NCBI GenBank assembly: GCA_936943315.1
Contig: CAKZJM010000177.1
Span: 1-9,820, forward strand
Source of the DNA: an uncultured Methylophilus sp.
Lineage (GTDB): Bacteria; Pseudomonadota; Gammaproteobacteria; Burkholderiales; Methylophilaceae
Direction of reading: 5' to 3'
Length of the DNA: 9,820 bases
Below are positions 1-5,514 of the stretch, piece after piece (within the stretch, counting starts at the first letter, position 1; each line of letters begins with the position of its first letter). The position numbers and the translations under genes are program-made. The notes under the pieces were generated by a model. The model saw only the letters and a program-made list of their open reading frames with translations, was not told the origin of the DNA and made no database searches.

Positions 1-54
1 ACTGAGGAGCAGCAATATCGACGAAAGCCAGACAAACGCAAGGGAACGCTTCAT
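1..54 (-). CDS. Cassette 5 ORF, partial: start of an exported protein
   Basis: An open frame begins with ATG at 54-52, nine bases inside the fifth cassette, and runs without a stop off the left edge (18 codons seen). The peptide begins MKRSLAFVWLSSILLLLS. This has the charged start and long hydrophobic core of a signal peptide, either Sec type I or the beginning of a lipoprotein signal; the cleavage region is outside the window. It has the same layout as the other cassettes, with the start codon close behind the recombination point and no visible Shine-Dalgarno sequence. The mature protein and its function cannot be inferred from here. Confidence 0.6.
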   Translation of the reverse strand, partial: MKRSLAFVWLSSILLLLS

Positions 55-57
55 AAC

Positions 58-117
58 GGCTAACGTTTGACATAAGGGGCGCGCTTTAGCGCGTCCCGCT
101 TGATGGATGGGTTGGGC
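58..117 (-). repeat. attC4, 60-bp recombination site closing cassette 4
   Basis: Read on the - strand, the site starts with R'' GCCCAAC (117-111) and ends with R' GTTAGCC (64-58), with the cut expected between 64 and 63. R'' is complementary to the first bases of cassette 4 (TTGGGC). The arms pair as ATCAAG with CTTAT, leaving one unpaired C in the left arm, which is the extrahelical G of the recombinogenic bottom strand. The central stem is GCGC/GCGC around a TAAA loop. Compared with attC1 and attC3, both arm and stem have changed in a compensatory way, so the hairpin is under selection. Confidence 0.92.
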
Positions 118-120
118 ATG

Positions 121-510
121 TTAGTCACCCCCCACAAAATAAAACATGCGCCAGCCTTCAGTGGTTTTCTTAAAACCTGCACGATAATTTGTACCTGCAT
201 TTTTAGGACACTCAATGGAGTGGTCAGCCTTTTCAAAGCAATCTCGACCAGTAACATGATAAAGTTTTTTTAAAAGAGATGTATCAGCTTTCCAAGCTTG
301 TATGGCCTGCTCCGAATCCCCATCGCCACCAAAACTCCAAACAAACTCTGTGACCATCAGTTTTTTTAGTGTGTCTGTATCTTTTTTACTTGCAGCAACA
401 TGCACTTTCGAAATAAGAAACTGCGCCTCTTTTGGAATGGGTTCTGCTAGTGCAGAAGTGCTAAGCGCTGACAAAACGAATAAGTGGATAAAGCGTAAAC
501 GAAAGATCAT
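121..510 (-). CDS. Cassette 4 ORF: small secreted protein of unknown function
   Basis: The 129-residue protein starts with a signal peptide: MIFRLRF, a hydrophobic stretch, then ALA before EPIP, with predicted cleavage near residue 22. The mature part is about 107 residues, with an N-terminal alpha-helical stretch (FLISKVHVAASKKDTDTLKK) and a C-terminal part rich in beta-type sequence. It has two cysteines that could form a disulfide (in DCFE and ECPK). The helix, cone-like beta pattern and final GWRMFYFVGG resemble NTF2-like small exported domains, but this is a weak impression and not an assignment. The ATG at 510 is chosen because it gives a clean signal peptide. A TTG at 519, inside the R' box, would add three residues (MGI). 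No Shine-Dalgarno sequence is seen. The stop codon lies 3 bp before attC4. Confidence 0.8.
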   Translation of the reverse strand: MIFRLRFIHLFVLSALSTSALAEPIPKEAQFLISKVHVAASKKDTDTLKKLMVTEFVWSFGGDGDSEQAIQAWKADTSLLKKLYHVTGRDCFEKADHSIECPKNAGTNYRAGFKKTTEGWRMFYFVGGD

Positions 511-513
511 GAT

Positions 514-573
514 GCCCAACGTTTGAATTAAGGGGCCTGCTTTAGCAGGTCCCGCTTGAATGATGGGTTATGC
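514..573 (-). repeat. attC3, 60-bp recombination site closing cassette 3
   Basis: On the - strand the site runs from R'' GCATAAC (573-567) to R' GTTGGGC (520-514), with cleavage expected between 520 and 519. R'' matches the start of cassette 3 (TTATGC). The interior is identical to that of attC1, from CCATCATTCAAGCGGG through the CTGC-TAAA-GCAG hairpin to CCCCTTAATTCAAAC. The left arm TTCAAG pairs with CTTAA and leaves one unpaired base. Confidence 0.94.
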
Positions 574-578
574 CTAGT

Positions 579-893
579 TTATAGCCCATTAGCAATTGCC
601 TGTTTGATTATGGGTGCTACTGATTTTTCTGTAATTTCACGGTCTTTGCAATATGTTGACTGCAACCACACAGAAAGCTTTTTCTGTCCTTTGCTGGCGT
701 TACACCCGCAGCAGCAAATGGCAATATTTTCTCTTGTGATAATTTTTTCATCATTGATTATATGCTCCCAACTTGCGGCTGATTTTTTCGAGATTTTGGA
801 AAGCGTGAATGGTGTACCACAATAGACACACTCCTTGTCTCTAGCGCGAACTTCAGCCTCTAACCAGGCCGGTATGTTCCAGTTATTCGCCAT
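579..893 (-). CDS. Cassette 3 ORF: HNH endonuclease family protein
   Basis: The 104-residue protein carries a compact HNH fold. A first zinc knuckle CVYC is at residues 22-25. The first catalytic motif is EHIIN at 43-47, with H44 as the likely general base. N56 is followed by a second knuckle, C61-x-x-C64, then N65 and the SKG turn (67-69). HNH proteins of this type (WEHIIN, ENIA, CNASKG) are a recurring integron-cassette and genomic-island family; the match is from memory of the family. They are presumed to cut or nick nucleic acid, and defence against phage or plasmids is one plausible role, though nothing in the sequence proves it. The canonical aspartate before the histidine is a glutamate here. 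The ORF starts 21 bases inside the cassette and ends 5 bp before attC3. No Shine-Dalgarno sequence is visible. Confidence 0.85.
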   Translation of the reverse strand: MANNWNIPAWLEAEVRARDKECVYCGTPFTLSKISKKSAASWEHIINDEKIITRENIAICCCGCNASKGQKKLSVWLQSTYCKDREITEKSVAPIIKQAIANGL

Positions 894-908
894 ATCAATC
901 TATTTTAT

Positions 909-995
909 GCATAACGTTGTAGGTAAAGGGCGGCCCGCTTGCGGGACGTCCAGCGAAGGCCGAAGGCCGTAGCGGCTTTGACCGAAGTGTTAGCG
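909..995 (-). repeat. attC2, 87-bp divergent recombination site closing cassette 2
   Basis: On the - strand, R'' is CGCTAAC (995-989) and R' is GTTATGC (915-909), with cleavage expected between 915 and 914. R'' is complementary to the first bases of cassette 2 (TTAGCG). The left arm GGTCAAAG pairs with CTTTACC, leaving one extra C, so the L''/L' architecture is kept. The interior differs completely from the other three sites and is GC-rich, with a direct CGAAGGC doublet at 954-967 on the + strand inside a longer imperfect hairpin. The stop codon of the cassette ORF lies inside R''. Confidence 0.9.
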
Positions 996-1373
996 TTCAA
1001 AGGGCACCTCGATGAACGGAAACGTGTCATGAAACCGCTTTTGAATGGCGGCCGATTTTTTAAGTTTGGACAGAGCAACTTCGTGAGGAGGCCCGTCTAT
1101 GTGTGCATGGCCACGCAAATAGGCAATGCCGAAGAGAGCTATATCGTCAGCCTTACTTGTGACAGATGAGGGGTTAAAGCCGATTGCGCGATAGATGTGA
1201 AAACGTGGCTCATCGAAGTAGAGCAAATCAAGCATGTACAAAGGGTAGTTGTCGCGCGTTGCGATGATGTGCTCAGCCCACTTGTTTAGGTCGTGGTTGT
1301 CGATGGCGTTGCAGAAATAGCACGCCACCACAAAACCGATTAAAGATGAATCTTCTTGGGCCAATCCGTCCAT
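990..1373 (-). CDS. Cassette 2 ORF: protein of unknown function
   Basis: The product is a soluble-looking 127-residue protein with no signal peptide and no clear membrane segment, although residues 11-22 are hydrophobic. Visible features are a short helical N-terminus, CYFC at 18-21, the segment LNKWAEHIIATRDNYPLYMLDLLYF split across residues 29-53, a histidine-rich HAHIDGPPH at 89-97 and a basic LSKLKK stretch. The order 'helix with WA..II, then P...LDLL' is reminiscent of small immunity-type or DUF proteins, but I cannot name a family. The ATG at 1373 lies 20 bases inside the cassette, with no Shine-Dalgarno sequence. The stop codon TAA (992-990) is supplied by the R'' box of attC2. That arrangement and the single-ORF cassette support it as a real gene. 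Confidence 0.75.
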   Translation of the reverse strand: MDGLAQEDSSLIGFVVACYFCNAIDNHDLNKWAEHIIATRDNYPLYMLDLLYFDEPRFHIYRAIGFNPSSVTSKADDIALFGIAYLRGHAHIDGPPHEVALSKLKKSAAIQKRFHDTFPFIEVPFER

Positions 1374-1387
1374 GGGCGATGACTGAA

Positions 1388-1447
1388 CGCTAACGTTTGA
1401 ATTAAGGGGCCTGCTTTAGCAGGTCCCGCTTGAATGATGGGTTAGCC
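1388..1447 (-). repeat. attC1, 60-bp recombination site closing cassette 1
   Basis: On the - strand the site runs from R'' GGCTAAC (1447-1441) to R' GTTAGCG (1394-1388), with cleavage expected between 1394 and 1393. R'' matches the start of cassette 1 (TTAGCC). The interior is base-for-base the same as attC3. It folds into TTCAAG/CTTAA arms with one bulged base and a CTGC/GCAG stem over a TAAA loop. The stop codon of the cassette 1 ORF lies in R''. Confidence 0.94.
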
Positions 1448-2026
1448 ATTAACTTTTGCCATTGCATAACTGCATGCACCCTCTTGGTTTTGAAATGGGT
1501 ATTTGATCTCGTCTAGGTAAGTATCGTGAAGTAATCTACGGCTTATGCCAAAACCTAAATACCGATAAATACTTACATTTAGACCACCTTGGCTACCCGC
1601 AAAGCCAAATTGATTCACCTCACAGTAAAAAGTGGGTGTTAATTTTATCTGGTTTGTTTTTCCATCAATGGCAAAAGACAAAATACTGCCTAGAGCTATT
1701 AATAATGACAATACCAGAACTGAAAGACCAAGCATTAAGCCGAGTGAGCGAGGCTTAATAGTAAAAACAAAACCAGCTAAATTTAAGTAACAGCCAAGAG
1801 CAATAAATTGTAAAACGATATTTGCGGCATTGGATTGAAACCGAAGCCCAACAAAATAAGCAACGGCGCTTAAAATAACAAAGGTTGAAATAACTGCGTA
1901 CCTTTGCACTATGTTTCGCTCAACACCAAAATACCTAAATCTTTCAATCGACGCCACAAATGGGGCAAATACAGGAATGCTTAAAGGCACCGATAGACTA
2001 AGCAAAACTAAAGCGTTTGTTTGCAT
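1442..2026 (-). CDS. Cassette 1 ORF: integral membrane protein of unknown function
   Basis: The 194-residue protein has four probable transmembrane segments at about 5-26, 42-61, 66-90 and 95-120. A hydrophilic C-terminal domain of about 75 residues follows, with two cysteines (C135 and C185) that could pair if the domain faces the periplasm. An even number of spans with a basic loop after segment 1 (ERFRYFGVER) suggests N-out and C-out topology, but this is only a reading of charge. No enzyme or transporter motif is recognised. It is the first cassette after attI, so it should be the most strongly expressed member of the array. The ATG is only 10 bases inside the cassette, with no Shine-Dalgarno sequence, and the stop codon falls in the R'' box of attC1. 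Confidence 0.82.
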   Translation of the reverse strand: MQTNALVLLSLSVPLSIPVFAPFVASIERFRYFGVERNIVQRYAVISTFVILSAVAYFVGLRFQSNAANIVLQFIALGCYLNLAGFVFTIKPRSLGLMLGLSVLVLSLLIALGSILSFAIDGKTNQIKLTPTFYCEVNQFGFAGSQGGLNVSIYRYLGFGISRRLLHDTYLDEIKYPFQNQEGACSYAMAKVNG

Positions 2027-2030
2027 ATAT

Positions 2031-2095
2031 GGCTAACGTAAAGTAGACCCCAAAAACAAACCTCAACTTTTATTTAGGCTCGGGGCTATAAATTT
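2031..2095 (-). other. attI, primary cassette insertion site (outer limit approximate)
   Basis: On the - strand, GTTAGCC (2037-2031) is the junction between the integrase-proximal DNA and cassette 1, with the cut expected between 2037 and 2036. It has no palindromic attC partner on the integrase side, which is what distinguishes attI from attC. The outer limit given here (about 65 bp) is by analogy with attI1 and is not visible in the sequence. Confidence 0.7.
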
Positions 2096-2114
2096 ATAAA
2101 AATGATTTATCATT
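2087..2114. promoter_or_regulatory. AT-rich palindromic spacer between attI and intI; candidate region for Pc and PintI
   Basis: Two adjacent dyads occur in the 130-bp divergent spacer: the perfect 12-bp palindrome TATAAATTTATA (2087-2098) and AATGAT-TT-ATCATT (2101-2114). The cassette promoter Pc and the intI promoter are expected here, since the first cassette ORF begins right after attI. A loose - strand candidate is TTGATT with a TTTATA-like -10 eighteen bases on. For intI, TATATT at 2138-2143 could be a -10 with only a poor -35. I saw no LexA box of the CTGT-N8-ACAG type. The dyads may be operator sites; that is inference. Confidence 0.35.
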
Positions 2115-2167
2115 ATTAAATCAATGCTTTGAGTTTTTATATTACACCTGATTAAAGGGAGTTAGTG

Positions 2168-3151
2168 ATGGAAAACACACCTGCGGTAAAACCCTCACCA
2201 AAGTTGTTCCCTTTAATCGTCGAGCGGTTGCGCGTGAAGCATTACAGCAAGCGCACTGAAGATACATATGTTAATTGGATTAAACGCTATATTTTGCATC
2301 ATGGCAAGCGACACCCACGCGAGATGGGTGTCGCTGAAGTAGAAAGTTTTTTAACGCACTTGGCAGTTGAGCGAAATGTGTCTGCCAGTACGCAAAATCA
2401 GGCTAAGAGCGCCCTGCTCTTTTTGTATAAAGAGGTGCTCGAAATTGAGTTGCCCTGGCTGGACAATGTGACACAGGCTAAAGCACCCAAACGGATGCCA
2501 GTGGTGCTTAACAAACAAGAGGTCCAGGCCTTGCCCAACCGCCTGGATGGGACGCTGTGGTTAATAGGCAGTTTGCTTTATGGTAGTGGCTTAAGGGTGA
2601 TGGAATGCTTGCGCTTGCGGGTGAAAGACATCGACTTTGTAAAACGTGAAATTTTGGTTCGTGAGGGCAAAGGGTTTAAAGACCGGGTGACAATGTTACC
2701 AGCAGCCTTGGTAGAGCCACTTAAGCAGCATTTGATCAAAGTGCAGGCCTTGCATGATGAAGACCTGGCGGCAGGATTTGGCGAGGTGTATATGCCAATG
2801 GCGCTGGATAAGAAATACCCGAATGGTGGTCGTGAATGGGCTTGGCAATATGTGTTCCCCTCTATCAAGCGCTCGATAGACCCGCTAACAAACAAGATTC
2901 GGCGACATCATGCGGATGAAAAAACTGTACAGCGCGCCGTTAAAAAAGCGGCCAAGGGCGGCAATATTATTAAGCTGGCCACCCCTCACACCTTACGCCA
3001 CAGCTTTGCCACTCATCTGCTTGAGGGCGGTTATGATATTCGCACCGTTCAGGAATTACTGGGGCATAGTGATGTGTCTACCACCATGATTTATACCCAT
3101 GTGCTTAACAAAGGCGGGCGTGGAGTGAGTAGCCCACTGGATGTCATATGA
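2168..3151 (+). CDS. intI: Integron integrase IntI (site-specific tyrosine recombinase)
   Basis: IntI recombines folded attC sites with attI or with other attC sites to insert, excise and shuffle cassettes. The 327-residue protein has an N-terminal SAM-like core-binding domain (about 10-95) and a C-terminal catalytic domain. The catalytic set is complete: R143 (in GSGLR), a lysine in the EGKGFKDR turn, H274 and R277 (HTLRHS), H300 (LGHSD) and nucleophile Y309 (IYTH). The integron-specific insertion that separates IntI from XerC/D is present at about 194-235 (DEDLAAGFG, LDKKYPNGG, EWAWQYVFPS), followed by DP-RRHH. ATG at 2168 is preferred over GTG at 2165 because AGGGAG (2156-2161) then sits six bases upstream. 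Length is close to the usual 320-340. The gene is divergent from its cassettes and convergent with the c-di-GMP enzyme, 20 bp away. It has no frameshift, so it is probably active. Confidence 0.96.
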   Translation: MENTPAVKPSPKLFPLIVERLRVKHYSKRTEDTYVNWIKRYILHHGKRHPREMGVAEVESFLTHLAVERNVSASTQNQAKSALLFLYKEVLEIELPWLDNVTQAKAPKRMPVVLNKQEVQALPNRLDGTLWLIGSLLYGSGLRVMECLRLRVKDIDFVKREILVREGKGFKDRVTMLPAALVEPLKQHLIKVQALHDEDLAAGFGEVYMPMALDKKYPNGGREWAWQYVFPSIKRSIDPLTNKIRRHHADEKTVQRAVKKAAKGGNIIKLATPHTLRHSFATHLLEGGYDIRTVQELLGHSDVSTTMIYTHVLNKGGRGVSSPLDVI

Positions 3152-3171
3152 GGAAATTGCTCCCGCCGTCA

Positions 3172-5352
3172 CTAAGCAGCTGAGGCGGTCTGAATGCCGA
3201 TCAAACTGGCAAACTGTTTGGCAGGCATGGGTTTGCCAAATAACTCGCCCTGCCCTTCCTGGCATTGCCTTGCCTTGAGGTAATCGCGCTGGCTTTTTTG
3301 TTCTATGCCTTCTGCGATGGTTTGCAGGTCAAATCCGTGGGCTATGTCCAGCGTGGCACACACTACCGAGTCATCTTGTTTATGCTCCAGCATGCCGTGC
3401 ACAAATGAGCGGTCAATTTTGATGCGCGTGAGGGGATAGGTTTTAAGCAGGCTAAGCGAGGCGTAGCCGGTGCCAAAATCGTCGAAGGCAATGCCTACAC
3501 CGTAACCTTTCAACTTGCGCAGGGTTTCGAGTACAACTTCGTCGTTATCCAGTGCGATATTTTCTGTGATCTCAAGCTCTAGTGCACTGGGTGGCAAGCC
3601 ATGCCGGTCGAGCACATCCATGACTTCTTGCACCAGGTTACCCACCCGGAACTGTGCTTCAAACAGGTTAACGCCTATCCGAAACTCGCTAGCTCCCTGC
3701 CGCCGCCAGTAAGCGGCTTGCGCACAGGCTTCATCCAGAATCCATGAGCCTACAACGGCGGCTAACGGCCCGCCTTCGAGCGCTGGGATAAATGACATGG
3801 GCGCTAATATGCCACGCTTGGGATGATGCCAGCGCAATAAGGCCTCTGCACCTACAATGGCACCGGTTTGCAAACACACTTGTGGCTGGTAATAGAGTAA
3901 AAATTCGCCTTGATCTACAGCGCGGTGTAATTCCATTGCGTAAAGGCGACGGGCAACGGCTTCCATGCGTAAGGCGGGGGTAAACAAGCAGACGCGGCCA
4001 CGGCCGGACAGTTTGGCTTTAAACAAGGCCAGGTCTGCATCACTGACCAGCTCTAGGGCTTCTTGTGCATGCAGCGGCGCCAATGCCACGCCACAGCTGG
4101 CAGCGACGCGGATTTCATGCTCGTCGATCAGAATAGGCTGGGCAATGTGGTGGATGATTTTTTCGGCCAGGTGCATGGCCACTTCTGCCGTTGTAATGTT
4201 AGGCACAATAATGGCAAATTCATCTCCCCCTATTCTAGCCACAACGCCGGGCGCAGTGACGAGATGCGCCATTTGGGCAGCCACATGCTTTAACACGGCA
4301 TCGCCAAGGGTATGCCCCAAGGTGTCGTTCACATCTTTAAAGCCATCGAGGTCTACCATGAATACGGCGGCGGGTTTTGGCATGGTTAGAGTGTCTTCTA
4401 CCACCCGGTAAAAACGCGCCCGGTTTGCCAGGCCCGTCAATAAATCTACATTGGCGCGCAAGCGCAACTCGGCCTCTTCCATGCGCTGTTCGGTGATGTC
4501 TTTGAGGCTGGCTTCAAAGCGCATCTTGCCGGACTCTTTCCAGGCAAATAATGAGAAACCCAGCAAAAATTTGGTGCCATCTTTACGCAGGCCAAAGATT
4601 TCAGAAAAAGTATCTAAATGCCCAACCGTATCTTCTGCAATGGCTTTGGCGATGGCTTCTTGCAGAATGTGACGGTCACGCTCCAGCATGAGTTTATCCA
4701 CCCCCATGCCCAGGCCTTCTTGCATGTCATAACCATGTGAAAGCGCTGCGGCAGCGTTCCAGGCAATCATTTTCAGGTCAGCATCAAACCACACGATTGG
4801 GGTGGTTGAGTTGCCGGCATACTTTTCAAAGCTGGGTCGGTGGCGATTACTGGAGGTTTCTATACGGCGGAGTTCAAGGCGGTCGGAGACGATGCGCGCG
4901 AGCTCAAGTAAACGGCGCTGGTCTTCGTCAGTAAAATTGAAATGGGGCTTGTTATCGAGCACGCACAAGGCGCCGAGTGCCAGACCGCCGGGAGAGCGCA
5001 GCGGCACCCCTGCATAAAACCTCACCTTGGTATCGCCGGTGACGAGTGGGTTATCGTGAAAGCGCTCGTCTTGCGTGGCATCAGGGACCACCATAATGTC
5101 GATTTGATTGATGGCATGACCGCAAAACGAAACATCACGCCGCATGTCGGTTTCACCGAGGCCTACACTGGCAGCAAAAAACACATGGTCACTGCCTATC
5201 ATGTTGACGGCGGCCACGGGCATATCAAACATACGCGCAGCCATCTGAACGATAGGGTCGAGACTGGCGATCAGGCCTTCATCGTCCAACCCATGCTCAT
5301 ATAATGCGGCAAGCCTCGCTTGCTCGCTCTCCAAAATTGCAGGACATTTCAT
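3172..5352 (-). CDS. GAF-PAS-GGDEF-EAL cyclic-di-GMP synthase/phosphodiesterase
   Basis: A 726-residue cytoplasmic signalling enzyme with no membrane segment. Domains in order are: GAF (about 20-165), PAS (about 175-290), a short helical linker, GGDEF (about 300-460) and EAL (about 468-720). The cyclase signature GGDEF is exact at 375-379 and the DxLTGLxNR lead-in is at 303-311. The RxxD inhibitory site normally just before it is absent (TAPG in that place), so product inhibition is probably missing. The phosphodiesterase residues look complete: EAL (503-505), N562, E594 and E597 in EITE, DD at 624-625, K645, E681 and Q701. Both activities are therefore possible; which one dominates cannot be read from the sequence. 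The ligands of the GAF and PAS domains are unknown. ATG 5352 has AGGAG six bases upstream (5363-5359). The gene stands alone, in a 160-bp spacer from trhO. Confidence 0.95.
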   Translation of the reverse strand: MKCPAILESEQARLAALYEHGLDDEGLIASLDPIVQMAARMFDMPVAAVNMIGSDHVFFAASVGLGETDMRRDVSFCGHAINQIDIMVVPDATQDERFHDNPLVTGDTKVRFYAGVPLRSPGGLALGALCVLDNKPHFNFTDEDQRRLLELARIVSDRLELRRIETSSNRHRPSFEKYAGNSTTPIVWFDADLKMIAWNAAAALSHGYDMQEGLGMGVDKLMLERDRHILQEAIAKAIAEDTVGHLDTFSEIFGLRKDGTKFLLGFSLFAWKESGKMRFEASLKDITEQRMEEAELRLRANVDLLTGLANRARFYRVVEDTLTMPKPAAVFMVDLDGFKDVNDTLGHTLGDAVLKHVAAQMAHLVTAPGVVARIGGDEFAIIVPNITTAEVAMHLAEKIIHHIAQPILIDEHEIRVAASCGVALAPLHAQEALELVSDADLALFKAKLSGRGRVCLFTPALRMEAVARRLYAMELHRAVDQGEFLLYYQPQVCLQTGAIVGAEALLRWHHPKRGILAPMSFIPALEGGPLAAVVGSWILDEACAQAAYWRRQGASEFRIGVNLFEAQFRVGNLVQEVMDVLDRHGLPPSALELEITENIALDNDEVVLETLRKLKGYGVGIAFDDFGTGYASLSLLKTYPLTRIKIDRSFVHGMLEHKQDDSVVCATLDIAHGFDLQTIAEGIEQKSQRDYLKARQCQEGQGELFGKPMPAKQFASLIGIQTASAA

Positions 5353-5514
5353 CGCAGACTCCTGTTTCCGAGCTTAGATTCATGGACTGTTAGAAATCAC
5401 GCGTCGGCAGATAACGCGAGATATATTTACATAATTACTTTATTTTGGCACTTTTATTTTGCGCTTATGTATTTGTGCTTATGATGCTTTCAGACGACCG
5501 GCATAGACAAAGGT

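Larger units (their letters stand above)
1..3151. mobile_element. Chromosomal integron: integrase, attI and at least five cassettes (array truncated at left edge)
   Basis: An integron integrase on the + strand is divergent from a run of single-ORF units on the - strand, each separated by an attC site. Reading leftward from attI, exact cassettes can be cut at G|TT recombination points: 1394-2036 (643 bp), 915-1393 (479 bp), 520-914 (395 bp), 64-519 (456 bp), and a fifth starting at 63. In all four complete cassettes the six bases that begin the cassette are complementary to the R'' box of that cassette's own attC (TTAGCC/GGCTAA, TTAGCG/CGCTAA, TTATGC/GCATAA, TTGGGC/GCCCAA). This is the mark of excision and insertion by IntI. 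The high similarity of three of the four attC sites and the absence of resistance genes or transposon ends point to a sedentary chromosomal integron rather than a mobile class 1 to 3 element. Confidence 0.93.

Noticed and set aside
302..526. A 74-codon + strand frame opposite the cassette 4 ORF
   Set aside because: It crosses the attC3 boundary, has no ribosome binding site, and lies opposite a better frame with a signal peptide and cassette-consistent limits.
954..967. Tandem CGAAGGC doublet that could be the start of a repeat array
   Set aside because: There are only two copies, and they are explained as part of the attC2 hairpin.
58..1447. Regularly spaced palindromic repeats that could suggest a CRISPR array
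   Set aside because: The spacing is hundreds of bases, the repeats carry integron R and L boxes, and the spacers are ORFs.
2063..2113. A 16-codon reading frame on the - strand inside the attI region, recalling ORF-11 of attI1, which boosts translation of the first cassette
   Set aside because: It has no ribosome binding site, lies in AT-rich DNA where short frames are common, and stops well before the cassette 1 start.
2578..2895. Long - strand frame within the integrase gene
   Set aside because: It lies entirely opposite the catalytic domain coding sequence of intI and shows no recognisable protein features.
5400..5418. Small inverted repeat CGCGT...ACGCG upstream of the c-di-GMP gene
   Set aside because: The arms are only five bases with a nine-base loop and no T-run, so it is neither a convincing terminator nor a clear operator.
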